From contig CM024755.1 in assembly GCA_014218235.1 (NCBI GenBank), positions 166,525,941 through 166,589,940 of the forward strand: a DNA stretch of 64,000 nucleotides. Reading direction: 5' to 3'. The notes beneath the pieces are model-generated. The model saw only the letters and a list, made by a program, of their open reading frames with translations, had not been told where the DNA came from and did not search any database. Shown piece after piece: positions 13,139 to 24,552 of this stretch. Numbering within the stretch: the stretch's first letter is position 1; every line of letters starts with the position of its first letter. Both the position numbers and the translations under genes were made by a program. Source of the DNA: Colocasia esculenta. Its lineage: Eukaryota > Streptophyta > Magnoliopsida > Alismatales > Araceae.

Positions 13139-13150
13139 TGGTCTCAGAGC
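13139..13150 (+). other. Primer-binding site of element 2
   Basis: TGGTCTCAGAGC three bases after the 5' LTR differs at one position from the usual initiator-Met tRNA complement TGGTATCAGAGC. Confidence 0.85.
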
Positions 13151-13293
13151 CTGGTCTGATGAGATATATATAAGGAAATACCCATCATGTAGACTCAGAG
13201 CATAAAGAGTACAGCTGCAGCTATCTATCTATCTATTTAACCCGGAGTTAGTTAGTGTATTTATGTGTGTATTTTTGTTCTGTGTATAGTACT

Positions 13294-14388
13294 ATGGCTC
13301 CTAGGCGACGTCCTAGAGAGGGAGTGGCTGAGCAGGTGACTCGTCAGGAGGTTGGAGATGCTCCTCCACCTCAGCAGACGCAGCCTTTGCCACAGGACGC
13401 ACATAGTGGTATTGCTCCGCCGCCACCTCCACCTCAGGTAGCTCAGGGATTAGACATGACTCGATTTCTTGAGGGGATGGCTCAGTTTGTTGCTCAGCAC
13501 CGTGACGCGCTGGTACCCCAGGGTGGTACTGGGAAGGTGTTGAGGGAGTTCTTGCAGTTTCAGCCTCCTCAGTTTTTGGGCCAGCCTGATCCAGATGCAG
13601 CGCGGGCGTGGTTAGATGCAGTGGAGGGGACTTTTCGTTCCATGGAGTGTGTTCCCGAGGAGCGAGTGCTGCTAGCCAGTTACCAGTTGCAGGCGCAGGC
13701 GTTGACTTGGTGGTCCGCTGAGTGGGAGACTACTTTTCAGTCTCGTCCACTTAGACAGATTCCGTGGCAGGAGTTTGTCGTTTCTTTTGAGAGAGCCTTC
13801 TGTCCTACTTACGTTCGGACGGAGAGGTTGTACCAGTTTCTGGACTTGCAGCAGAGGGACTTTACTGTAGTGCAGTACAGGGCTAGATTTGTAGAGCTAG
13901 GGAGTTATGCTCCGCAGATTATGGGAGATGAGGGTCTAAGGACTCAGCAGTTCGTGAGAGGCTTGAGGCCAGAGCTCAGGCAGGCGCTGATAGTTGCTCG
14001 TGTCACAGACTTGGATGCGGCCTATCAGACAGCGGCAGCGTTGGAGACAGACACTTTGCGGACTCGTGCTCGGAGCGCAGAGGTTCAGACACAGGAAGTT
14101 CCTTCTCAGCCTCGACAGCAGCAGGGTAGTGTGCAGACGACCCCGAGGACTGCGACTTCCTACGCGTCCACTTCTACTGGGACGACGGCGAAGTCAGGAT
14201 CTCGGAGGAAGTTTCGGCGTGATAGGAGGCAGGCAGAGCAGAGGCAGCAGTCGGTTGGGAGTGTTCAGCAGCCGACATGTCAGCCTTCGCAGCAGGTACA
14301 GCGTACTTTTGCTGGTCAGTGTTACCGGTGTGACCAGATGGGTCACATGGCGCGAGATTGTCCTTTGCTACCTCGTGTGCCGCAGTAG
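13294..14388 (+). CDS. gag of gypsy element 2
   Basis: I chose the ATG at 13294 (MAPRRRPREG) over an upstream in-frame ATG at 13255 because it opens the basic, proline-rich start typical of these gags. The gag domain spans residues about 75-230 (FLGQPDPDAARAWLDAVEG, VQYRARFVELGSYAP). A CCHC zinc knuckle CYRCDQMGHMARDCP lies near the end. The protein would package element RNA. It ends at TAG 14386, followed by a second in-frame TAG at 14416. Both interrupt a Gln-rich linker and look like CAG codons turned into TAG, so the original gag-pol frame ran straight through. Confidence 0.88.
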   Translation: MAPRRRPREGVAEQVTRQEVGDAPPPQQTQPLPQDAHSGIAPPPPPPQVAQGLDMTRFLEGMAQFVAQHRDALVPQGGTGKVLREFLQFQPPQFLGQPDPDAARAWLDAVEGTFRSMECVPEERVLLASYQLQAQALTWWSAEWETTFQSRPLRQIPWQEFVVSFERAFCPTYVRTERLYQFLDLQQRDFTVVQYRARFVELGSYAPQIMGDEGLRTQQFVRGLRPELRQALIVARVTDLDAAYQTAAALETDTLRTRARSAEVQTQEVPSQPRQQQGSVQTTPRTATSYASTSTGTTAKSGSRRKFRRDRRQAEQRQQSVGSVQQPTCQPSQQVQRTFAGQCYRCDQMGHMARDCPLLPRVPQ

Positions 14389-14430
14389 CAGACCCAGTCA
14401 CAACCCCGAGTGCAGTAGCAGCAGGCACCT

Positions 14431-15486
14431 GTGCAGCAGCGTCAGCAGACCGGAGGTTCTGGTGGGTCGAGAGGTAGAGGTCGTGTTACTCACTTGACCC
14501 GTGCAGACGCGGAGGCAGCTCACCTAGTGGAAGGTACTGTTTCAGTTTCTGGTTGTACAGCTAGAGTTTTGTTTGATTCTGGTGCCTCTCACTCTTTTGT
14601 GTCTGAGGAGTTTTTAGACTCCCTTGGAGAGTTGAGTTCGGGAGAGTCTGTTGAGTTAGCAGTAGAGTTTCCGACAGGGGACTTTGTCCTTACGTCCTAC
14701 TGTCTTGAGGAGGTACCTGTGCAGTTGCAGGATCAGTGGTTGTCAGCTCGTCTGTTTGCTTTGCAGTTACATGATTATGATGTGATTTTGGGTATGGACT
14801 GGTTAGAGCGGTATGGTGCAGTGATGGATTGCCAGAAGAAGAGGGTGCACTTGCGGATACCTGGGGAAGTGGCGTTCTACTTCCAGGGTATCGTACCTCT
14901 TACTTCTTGCTTTTTAGTTTCTGCTTTGAGGGCAGGGAGGTTACTTGCTTTTGGTTGTCAGGGTTTCCTAGTTTCTGCAGTTACTCTTGACCAGATTGCC
15001 TCGGGAGTGGGAGACATTCCCGTAGTGTGTGAGTTTCCGGATGTTTTTCCGGAAGAGTTGCCTGGTCTACCGCCAGAGAGAGAGATTGAGTTTACTGTAG
15101 AGTTGGTTCCTGGCACTGTACCTTTTGCACAGGCACCGTACCGTATGGCACCAACGGAGTTGAGGGAGTTGAAGAGGCAGCTTGAGGAGTTGTTGGAGAA
15201 GGGCTATATTCGTCCTAGCTTTTCTCCGTGGGGGTCACCTGTTTTGTTTGTCCGGAAGAAGGATGGTAGCCTGAGATTGTGTATCGATTATAAGAAGCTA
15301 AATCAAGTGACCATCAAGAATAGGTATCCTTTGCCTAGGATTGATGATCTCTTTGATCAGCTTCAGTCTGCTCGTGTCTTTTCGAAGATTGACTTGAGGT
15401 CGGGCTACTATCAGTTGCGGATTAAGATTCTGACATTGAGAGGACTGCTTTTCGGACCAGATATGGACACTTTGAGTTTTTGGTGA
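14431..15486 (+). pseudogene. Protease and N-terminal RT of element 2, ends at a frame slip
   Basis: Same frame as gag. Protease shows VLFDSGASHSFVS (about 14563-14600). RT begins at EFPDVFPEELPGLPPERE (about 15030) and continues through RLCIDYKKLNQ to SKIDLRSGYYQLRIK near 15425. There a one-base loss shifts the frame and a stop follows at 15484-15486. The rest of RT continues in a different frame from 15430. Confidence 0.9.
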
Positions 15487-17522
15487 TGCCGTTTGGGCTC
15501 GCCAATGCTCCAGCGGCCTTCATGGATCTGATGCACCGGGTGTTCCACCAGTTCTTGGACCGGTTTGTCGTAGTATTTGTTGACGACATTCTGGTGTACT
15601 CCATTTCGGAGGAGGAGCACGCCGAGCACCTGAGGATCGTGTTGCAGACCTTGAGAGAGCACCAGTTGTATGCCAAACTTAGTAAGTGTGAGTTTTGGCT
15701 ACAACAGGTTCACTTTTTGGGGCACGTGATCTCAGGTGAGGGAGTTTCGGTAGATCCAGCGAAGGTTGAGGCAGTTTTGCAGTGGGAGAGTCCCAGATCT
15801 GTGTCTGAGATTCGTAGCTTTCTGGGTTTGGCAGGTTACTACCGCAGGTTTGTTCGAGACTTTTCTCAGGTTGCTGCACCCTTGACTCGGTTGACGAGAA
15901 AGGGAGTTCCGTTTGAGTGGTCGGAGCAGTGTGAGCAGAGCTTCATAGAATTGAGTGACGCTCGGTCGCCAGTTCTTGCCTTACCTTCTGGTGAGGAGGG
16001 TTTTGAGGTTTGCACAGATGCTTCAGGTGTTGGTTTGGGTGCGGTTTTGATGCAGCAAGGCCGGGTGGTGGCTTATGCGTCTCGCCAGCTTAAGCCCCAC
16101 GAGGAGAGTTACCCGACCCACGACCTAGAGCTTGCAGCTGTGGTGTTTGCTTTGAGGATTTGGCGTCTTTACTTGTACGGAGTGAGTTTTGTAGTCCGTA
16201 CCGACCACCAGAGTTTGAGGTATGTGTTTTCTCAGAGGGATCTGAATATGAGGCAGCGTCGATGGATGGAATATCTGAAAGACTATGATTTCAGCATTGA
16301 GTATAAGCCTGGAAAGGCGAATGTGGTTGCAGATGCCTTGAGTAGGAAAGCACAGATGAGTCATCTGATGCTTAGAGAGTGGCAGTTGTGGCAGTCTGCG
16401 ACAGAGGGGTCTTTCAGAGTTTCGTCCAGTCGTCGTCAGTTTGTGTTGGGCAGTTTGTTAGCGGCTCCCGCCGTTGTGAGACAGGTTGCTGAGGCTCAGC
16501 AGGCAGATCCCGAGTTCCACAGTGTGTTGCTTCTCCCAGAGGTTGAGCTTTGCGAGGACGGGACTGTTAGGTTCCGAGATAGACTCTATGTTCCTGTTGA
16601 GGAGTCTATCAGGAGAGTTGTGTTGCAGGAGGCACATGGTTCCAGGTACTCGATTCATCCAGGGTCGACCAAGATGTATCACAGGTTGAGACGTCAGTTT
16701 TGGTGGCCTGGGATGAAGAGAGACATAGCGGCTTTTGTTGCTAGGTGTTTGGTCTGTCAGCAGGTGAAGGCCGAACATCAGCGTCCGGGAGGACTTGTGC
16801 AGCCGTTAGAGATTCCGATGTGGAAGTGGGACCATGTGACGACTGACTTTGTTGGTGGTTTACCGAGGACAGCTGGAGGTTTTGACAGCATTTGGGTTCT
16901 TGTGGACAGATTGACGAAGACTGCCAGATTCTTGCCTGTCAGGACTAGTTGGGGTGTGAGTAGGTTGGCCGCATTGTACGTAGAGCGGATTGTTCCTTTG
17001 CATGGAGTGTCGATCTCTATTGTGTCAGACAGGGATCCTCGCTTCACTTCTGGGTTCTGGCGCAGTTTCCAGAGAACTTTGGGGACAGAGTTGGCTTTTA
17101 GTTCCGCCTACCACCCTCAGTCAGACGGTCAGTCAGAGCGGACTATCCAGACTTTGGAGGACATGCTTAGAGCTTGCTGTCTGGAGTGGCAGGGGTCGTG
17201 GACAGCTCACTTGTCGTTGGTCGAGTTTGCATATAATAATAGCTATCACTCCAGTATCGGTTTGGCACCATATGAGGATTTGTACGGACGACCGTGTCAC
17301 ACTCCTCTTGACTGGTTCGAGGTTGGCGAACGAGTTGTCACGGGGCCAGAGTTGGTTCAGCAGGCAGTTGAGGTAGTTCAGCTTGTGAGACAGAAGCTTC
17401 AGTCAGCTCAGAGTCGGCAGAAGAGTTATGCAGATCAGCGCAGACGACCGCTCGAGTTTCAGGTAGGGGACCAGGTGTTTGTCCGTGTGTCTCCTTATGA
17501 AGGGAGTGGTGAGGTTTGGTAG
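15430..17522 (+). pseudogene. RT palm, RNase H and integrase of element 2
   Basis: Continues RT after the slip: VMPFGLANAPAAFMDLM, then the catalytic FVDDILVYS (about 15575-15605), RNase H (EVCTDASGVGLGAVLMQQG, about 16005), the integrase HHCC finger (about 16650-16780) and the DDE core (TTDFVGGLPRTAG, VSDRDPRFTSGFW, HPQSDGQSERTIQTLEDM). The frame is open for 680 codons from 15480 and is lost again by a one-base gain near 17493, so the stop at 17520 precedes the chromodomain. Confidence 0.92.
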
Positions 17523-17916
17523 GCGTGGAAAGTTGAGTCCTCGCTTTATTGGACCTTTCACCATTTCTGAGCGTGTCGGAGGTTTGGCGTACAGACTTGA
17601 GCTTCCGTCAGAGTTGGCAGCAGTCCACGATGTGTTTAACGTGTCGATGCTTCAGAGGTACCTTTCTGACGAGTCTCACGTTCTGTAGAGTGCTGAGTGG
17701 TCTGAGGTGACTCCAGTGTTGACTGTACCAGAGTTTCCGTTGCACATTGAGGATCGCCGAGTTCAGAGGTTGAGGAACAAGGCTATCCCTTTAGTTTGTG
17801 TTGCGTGGCAGCGGCACTCCGGTGGTGAGTCGACATGGGAGCGGGAGGACGAAATGCGCGAGCATTTTCCGTACCTCTTTGGTGAGTCTTCTTTCTTTAT
17901 GTTGTTTGCATTTTGA
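17479..17916 (+). pseudogene. C-terminal integrase and chromodomain segment of element 2
   Basis: Third frame of pol after the slip near 17493. The integrase tail (GKLSPRFIGPF, LPSELAAVHDVFNVSMLQRY) is followed by an in-frame TAG at 17686-17688, then a chromodomain-like end (RVQRLRNKAIPLVCVAWQRH, ESTWEREDEMREHFPYLF). In known chromoviruses this domain tethers integrase to heterochromatin marks. Confidence 0.85.
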
Positions 17917-17930
17917 GGGCAAAATTCCTT

Positions 17931-17943
17931 AAGGGGGGAGGGC
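17931..17943 (+). other. Polypurine tract of element 2
   Basis: AAGGGGGGAGGGC immediately precedes the TG of the 3' LTR. Confidence 0.9.
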
Positions 17944-19792
17944 TGTAAGGTCTCGGGTCTTTGCGGATCCTTATTGGGTCTTTTAGAGGTTCTGTGTGGT
18001 CGATGACAAGACCATTGTCGTTGACTTGGGGTTGATGGCCAGGGCTAGCCGTTGACTTGGTGTCAGCGTCCAGCGATGTTGACGTTTGATGTTGAACTCA
18101 ACGTCCAGAGTTGTGGACGTCAGGTCTTTGGCGGTGCTATAGGCGACCAGTGATGTTGACGTCAACTGGTCGGACCTGTTGAAATAGGGCAACCCGAGAG
18201 CAGAACCCATTCTTCTCTTTTCCTCTCCTTTCCTCCACCTTTGCTTTTCTCCATTTCCTCAGCTTCTGATGGTTGATGTGAGCTCGTGGGAAGGCCCTGG
18301 ATCGCGTGGCGATGCTTGATCGGGCGGGAAACGTGAGGTTTTAGTGCTATTCGCGCAGAGTCTTCGGGGGGTTCCGGCTCGATTAGTGGTTGTTTGGGGG
18401 TTATTGAAGCTTTCTGAGGTAGGGACTTAACTCCTACAACCCTCCTTAGCAATCCAGCATGCTAATTTATGTGAATCAGTGTGTGAATTGTGGTTTAGGG
18501 TTGGGTTGTACCATGTCGGAATTGTGGGTGTTTTGGGCAATCTAGGTGTTTGATTGATTAAATTGGAAGTTCTGGTAGTATAGATTGATGAGAGGAAGTG
18601 TTTCCCTCCATCAGTCGAAGTTATGTTGGGTGATTCTGCCCAATTGAACTGATTCGGTTCAGTTCTGGGTTTAGGGGACTGAAGAGCTTAACGTCCACAT
18701 CTGTTGACGTTGAGATCTTCAGGGGTGATATTGACGACATGGTCGATGGCCGTTAAGTCAGGGTAAACGACATGATGAATGCCGTTTACTTCATATTGGC
18801 GGCAATCGATATGGCCGTTAATACCCTGTGTCCCAGCAGACTTAAGTGTTGTGTTTCAAGGCGATTGACATGTGATGTCCGCCCTGTTTACACATGTGGG
18901 CCAGGCTTAGAGTGTGACTCCGCCTGTGCATAGGAGTAGTTGATTGTGGCACGAGGTGTTTACTTACTGTACGGGGTTTCAGACGTTGAGTGTGTTCCGT
19001 CTGTTGTACGCGCGTTGCATTACCGTGTACCCGTTTATGTTGTGTTACCTAGGCGTGGGTGCGACTCTGTCTAGACGACTAGCGTGTGGTTATCCTCCGC
19101 TAGTGAGCCAGGACGCCGAGTGCGACTCTGTCCTGTGCGTACTCCTTGTGGTGGTTTTGAGCCGGTCTCCGTGGAGCCCCTTCTCTACCGCTAGGGTCAA
19201 GCGTAGGGGAAAAACCGGTCGTGGACCAGACGCGAGAGAGAGCGTCTGTAGTGTGCACACGTGGCTGGGGTTGAGAGCCTCTGTGGTGACGGGACGCCGA
19301 GCCACAGACCCTAGCTGAGTCCTACTTGCTGTGTGTGTGTGAGTGTGTGTTACTGAGCCGCGAGGTTTACAGTTTTGTGTTGTGGTGCGACATGTACTTA
19401 CTTTCAGTTTTTACTTTCTGCACTTTAGTTCTGTTGTCGGTGGGGTTACTTTTCCCTACTGGGTCTCTTTTCTTGAGACTCACTCCCCTCCCTTTCAGGT
19501 GGGTCTTCGTCGACTCCCGTTCCAGGCGAGTCTAGCCACTCCGGTGTTGGTGCTCCTTAGCTGCAGTGAGTAGTACTTTTTGTTGTACTTCTGTACTCTA
19601 TACCTTGCTCAGACTCTGAGTTGTATATATTATGTTCATAGTGGAATTTTATTGCTTTACATGGTGTGTATCTTCTTACATATAGTCTCCCCGGACTTTC
19701 ACTTCCTACCCTTCCGAGCTTGTTTCGTGGGTTAGCGGGTCAAAATTCGGGTTACTGGTTGTTACTGGTAATGCGGATTCTAGGTCGTTACA
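17944..19792 (+). repeat. 3' LTR of element 2 (1849 bp)
   Basis: Same length as the 5' LTR. About 20 differences fall in the first 500 bp by eye and fewer later. It ends TTACA and is followed by the right target duplication. Confidence 0.96.
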
Positions 19793-19797
19793 GACCG
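19793..19797. repeat. Right target-site duplication GACCG of element 2
   Basis: Matches 11282-11286 exactly. Removing element 2 and one copy rejoins the micro-exon GGACCG + CCTCCCC. Confidence 0.97.
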
Positions 19798-21479
19798 CCT
19801 CCCCGATAACGCCAGTAGCTCCACCTTTCCCTTCTTCCTCACCACCAAGTACATGTATGTTTCCATAGATTAGTACGTTTCTTGTCTTCCAATTTATACA
19901 ACAATAGTGTACTTAATTGTTTTCAACAGAGGTGGAGAGCCAGCATCCAGCAGCGGATGAGGAGGGGCCTCAGCTACTTGGACGGCAGCCATGTTGGATT
20001 TCAGGGTAAACTTGATCACTTCAAACTTACTGTATTTGTTATTTATGTTATACAGTTCATGTACAAAATTAATGTGCAATTGCAGGGTAAGATAGATCCC
20101 GGTTCTGCTTCCCGCTATATTACGACGCTGGTCCACGCACACATTCTAGGACCAGTGGATGCATGGAGAGAGTTCCCGGTGCCTGTTCGGGATTTATTAT
20201 TTGACATGTTCATGGTATTATTAATTTTTACTGATTTGAAGTCATTTCTTTAATTACTATCTCTGTTAGTGCACAAAGTTGAGTAATTTTATTTGTAAAT
20301 AGCGAAGGTACGCGTTTACGAGACCCGAGGATCTCCCTCGAGCTCGAGCCATTTGAGAGTCTACTGCCCAAACTAATTTAAGAAAGTCGATGTATGAGGC
20401 CCGGGACAAGGCAATGAAGACCACAGGCAGCTGGGATCCTATGGCTTGGCTGGATTACGGCCCTGTTTGGCTGAGGAGGGACTATTGGGAGTCCCTTTGT
20501 CAACGTTGGACTACTGGACCATGGTAGGAGCGGTCACAGGCGGCAAAACGCAACCGATCAACTCATCCGGAGAATAATGTGCATACTAGTGGGTCCGTAT
20601 CTTATGCGACCCACAGCAAAAAATTGGTAAGCATATTATTGTTCATTTGCTTAATATATTAATTATTATTATGAAACTAACTAATTGTGTTGAATTGTAA
20701 GCGTCACGAGCTTGAGCGTGCCCCTACTTTTCACGAGTTATTTGATCAGACTCATAAGCAAAAGGGGACGGATGACTATGTCAGCGAGAGTGCTCGTACG
20801 ATTACTGTAAGTCAAAATATAAATTTTGAATTCAATTAAGATATTAAAATAATTTGATTTCAATAATTTAGTTTTAATTTGTTCTGCATGCAACCTATGA
20901 CAGGACGATGGCAGATCATTATGCAGAGGGCACTCCCCAACCAGACTTAGATCCGGAGGCTTGGGTCGACGGAGCGGGAGGGCCGAGGAAGGGTCGAGTG
21001 TACGGCTTTGGGGACATCTTGGATACTACTCCAGTGTTGTCCTCATATGCGAGTTCGGTCGCTCCTCCAGCATACGTGAATTCATCTGCTGCGCCGCCCG
21101 GCAGTGGTGTAGAGGAGATGAGAACCCTCATCTGGGAAGAGCTACGGATGCACTTTGGCGTTATGGCCGAGCAGTTGATCTCAGCCATGCAGGGAGTACG
21201 CCCCTCACAGCCAGCCCCTCAGGTCAGTATTACTATTAATTTCATAGAGTTTGAAAGAAATGAAACCACTAAAGAAGGTCGAAAGGGAAAAAAAGAAATC
21301 TAAATTAAGAAACATATAAAGAAGGTCCATTTATACAATCAACTTATGGAAGGATAAAAAAGCCACGTGAGTGCTCAAATTACTATTCTAAGATAAACAG
21401 AAGTGCAAAGGGCGTTCAAATGACTAATCTAAAAAAACACACGTGTAAAGGATCAGAACAAGCAACCCGAGGGTACAAA

Positions 21480-23770
21480 ATCACAAATAGGGATCCGATC
21501 GACGTGTCGTTTGCTCCGACACGACCGGGTGGGTGAAAGTGACGTGTGCGAACTGACGGAATCCGAATTGGATTCCCGGATTGGGTTGGGCGTTCAAATG
21601 ACTAATCTAAAAAAAACCCAAGTCTAAAGGATCAAAACATGCAACCTGGGGGTCCAAATCCCAAAATGGGATCCGATCGACGTGTCGTTCGCTCCGACAC
21701 GACCGGGTGGGTGAAATTGATGTGTGCGAACTGACGGAATCCGAATTGGATTCCCGGATTGGGTTGTGCGTTCAAATGATTAATCTAAAAAAAACCCAAG
21801 TCTAAAGATCAAAACACGCAACCCGGGGGGTCCAAAATCCCAAAATGGGATCTGATCGACGTGTCGTTCGCTCCGACATGACCAGGTGGGTGAAATTGAC
21901 GTGTGTGAACTAACAGAGTCCGAATTGGATTCCTGGATTGGGTTGGGCGTTCAAATGACTAATCTAAAAAAAATCCAAGTCTAAACGATCAAAACACGCA
22001 ACCCGAGGGTCCAAAATCCCAAAATGGGATCCGATCGATGTGTCGTTCACTCCAGCACGACCGGGTAGGTGAAATTGACGTGTGCGAACTGACGGAATCC
22101 GAATTGGATTCTCGGTTTGGGTTGGGCGTTCAAATGACTAATTTAAAAAAAAACCAAGTCTAAAGGATCAGAACAAGCAATCCGGGGGTTCAAAATCCCA
22201 AAATGGGATCCGATCGATGTGTCGTTTGCTCCGACACGATCGGGTGGGTGAAATTGACGTGTGTGAACTGACAGAATCTGAATTGGATTCCCGAATTGGG
22301 TTGGGCGATCAAATGACTAATCTAAAAAAAACCCAAGTCTAAAGGATCAAAACACGCAACCCGGGGGTCCAAAATCCCAAAATAGGATCCGATCGACGTG
22401 TCGTTCACTCCGACACTACTGGGTGGGTGAAATTGACGTGTGCAAACTGACAGAATCTGAATTGGATTCCAGGATTGGGTTGGGTGTTCAAATGACTAAT
22501 CTAAAATAATCCAAGTCTAAAGGATCAAAACACGCAACCCGGGGGTCCAAAATCCCAAAATGGGATCCGATCGACGTGTCGTTCGCTCCGACATGATCGG
22601 GTGGGTGAAATTGACGTGTGCGAACTGACGAAATCTGAATTAGATTCCCGGATTGGGTTGGGCGTTCAAATTACTAATCTAAAAAAATCCAAGTCTAAAG
22701 GATCAAAACACGCAACCCGGGGGTCCAAAATCCCAAAATGGGATCCGATCGACGTGTCGTTCGCTCCGACATGACCAGGTGGGTGAAATTGACGTGTGCG
22801 AACTGACGAAATCTGAATTGGATTCCCGGATTGGGTTGGGCGTTCAAATTACTAATCTAAAGAAAACCCAAGTCTAAAGGATCAAAACACGCAACCCGGG
22901 GGTCCAAAATCCCAAAATAGGATCCGATCGACGTGTCGTTCGCTCTGACACGACCGGGTGGGTGAAATTGATGTGTACGAACTGACGGAATCCGAATTGG
23001 ATTCCCGGATTGGGTTGGGCGTTCAAATGACTAATCTAAAAAAATCCCAAGTCTAAAGGATCAAAACACGTAACCCGGAGGTCCAAAATCCCAAAATGAG
23101 ATCCGATCGACGTGTCGTTCGCTCCGACGTGACCGGGTGGGTGAAATTGACGTGTGCGAACTGACGAAATCCGAATTGGATTCCCGAATTGGGTTGGGTG
23201 TTCAAATGACTAATCTAAAAAAAACTCAAGTCTAAAAGATCAAAACACACAACCCGGGGGTCCAAAATCCCAAAATGGGATCCGATCGATGTGTCGTTCG
23301 CTCCGACACGACCGGGTATGTGAAATTGACGTGTGCGAACTGACGGAATCCGAATTAGATTCCCGGTTTGGGTTGGGCATTCAAATGACTAATCTAAAAA
23401 AAACTCATGTCTAAAGGATCAGAACAAGCAACCCGGGGGTTCAAAATCCCAAAATGGGATCCGATCGACGTGTCGTTCGCTCTGACACGACCGGGTGGGT
23501 GAAATTGACGTGCGAACTGACAAAATCCGAATTGGATTCCCGGTTTGGGTTGGGCGTTCAAATGAGTAATCTAAAAAATACCCAAGGTAAAGGATCAGAA
23601 CAAGCAACTCGGGGGTCCAAAATCCCAAATAGGGATCTGATAGGCGTGTCGTTCGCTCCGACAGGACCGGGTGGGTGAAAGTGACGTGTGCGAACTGACG
23701 GAATTCGAATTGGATTCCGAGTTTGGGTTGGTCGTTCAAATGACTAATTTTAAAAAAAAAACTCGTCTAA
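21480..23770. repeat. Satellite-like tandem array in the last intron of copy A (13 x about 179 bp)
   Basis: GATCCGATCGACGTGTCG or a close variant starts each unit at 21492, 21670, 21849, 22028, 22207, 22386, 22564, 22742, 22921, 23100, 23279, 23458 and 23634. Steps are 176-179 bp, mostly 179. The array lies wholly between the donor at 21223 and the acceptor before 23895. Monomers are about 90-95% alike by eye. The reverse complement is homologous to the arrays in copies B and C. Confidence 0.96.
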
Positions 23771-24116
23771 AGGATCCAAAATATTTTCTAATTAAACTTG
23801 AGGAATAATCACATGTTTTAAATTTAATTTTTGAAAATAATGTTTGTATATTAATTTTTATTAATATTTCTCATATTAATTTTTTTTAATATAGAATCCT
23901 CCGGAACCTGACGATCATGAGGCGAGGACGGCGGACGATCCAGTAGACCTGTCTTGATTTTTAGCATTTATTACTGTGTATGATTTTATATTTGTTGTGT
24001 TATGATTTTATGTTTCATTGTGAGTACCTGTTATTGTGGAACGCATGAATATTTTAACAGGTTTTGTAATTTATCATTGTTAATTTCTGTAATTTAAAAA
24101 AATATATTACTTATTT

Positions 24117-24552
24117 CCGACGGATTTCCCGACGGATGTTATCCGTCGGGAATTTATAGTTGACCGACGACACTTATCCGTCGGCATTTCTGTCGGAAGT
24201 TCCGACGGAATAAGTTCCGACGGATTCTTTCCGTCGGAAGTTATCGACGGACTTTCCGACAGATTTTCTGACGATCTTTGGTCGGAATACACTGACCAAT
24301 TTTTCGACAACAGTTTCCGACTAATTTCGATCGGAAGTTACCGACGAATTTTCCGACGGAATATTTTGTCGAAATTTCCGACGGATTGCCGACGGATTCG
24401 TATTCTGTCGGTAATTTCTGACCAAAATTTTCCGAAGGATGTTTTCCGACGACCGTTCGACGAAAAATTGTCAGAAGGCACCCTTTCCGACGGATTTTCG
24501 TCAAATTTCTGACAGATTATGTCCGTCGGATATATCACTTTTTCTTGTAGTG
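24117..24552 (+). repeat. Right subterminal repeats and terminus of CACTA copy A
   Basis: About twenty TTCCGACGGA or TCCGTCGG units in both orientations, ending in the terminal TTTCTTGTAGTG. In En/Spm elements such arrays are the binding sites of the TNPA-type protein. Confidence 0.9.

Larger units (their letters stand above)
11287..19792 (+). mobile_element. Ty3/gypsy chromodomain LTR retrotransposon (element 2), complete but coding-defective
   Basis: The element is 8506 bp, with two LTRs of exactly 1849 bp (11287-13135 and 17944-19792), primer site, purine tract, gag-pol and perfect 5-bp target duplications. The domain order and C-terminal chromodomain place it with Ty3/gypsy chromoviruses. 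By eye the LTRs differ at about 2% of positions, so the insertion is fairly young. Coding capacity is nevertheless lost through two stops in the gag/pol linker, two one-base frame slips in pol and a stop before the chromodomain. Confidence 0.96.
10895..23957 (+). pseudogene. Ptta/TNPA-like gene of CACTA copy A (spliced, interrupted)
   Basis: Predicted exons: end of exon 1 10895-10953; micro-exons 11037-11075, 11159-11197 and 11281-11286 joined to 19798-19848; 19930-20005; 20086-20214; 20303-20626; 20702-20806; about 20888-21222; 23895-23957. The 324-nt exon encodes the plant transposase Ptta/En/Spm-like core (RPEDLPRARA, LDYGPVWLRRDYWESL), the kind of protein that binds CACTA subterminal repeats. 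Stops are TGA 20354 and TAG 20524. The acceptor before 20888 is altered (GCATGC where copy B has an AG), and two retrotransposons break the transcript. The last intron (21223-23894) holds 13 monomers of a 179-bp satellite. The C-terminal exon is acidic (PDDHEARTADD) and ends in TGA. Confidence 0.85.
10895..24552 (+). mobile_element. CACTA (En/Spm-type) transposon copy A, right part, split by two gypsy elements
   Basis: The right end reads TTTCTTGTAGTG, the reverse complement of CACTACAAGAAA, the classic CACTA terminus. It is preceded by about 420 bp of TTCCGACGGA/TCCGTCGG subterminal repeats (24117-24537). The plus-strand gene inside matches the Ptta/TNPA-like gene of copy C exon by exon. The left end and any TNP2 gene lie before the window, cut off by element 1, whose 3' LTR ends in the gene's first exon. 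A second gypsy element sits in the fourth exon. The three bases after the right end are AAT; the left duplication is not visible. Confidence 0.88.
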
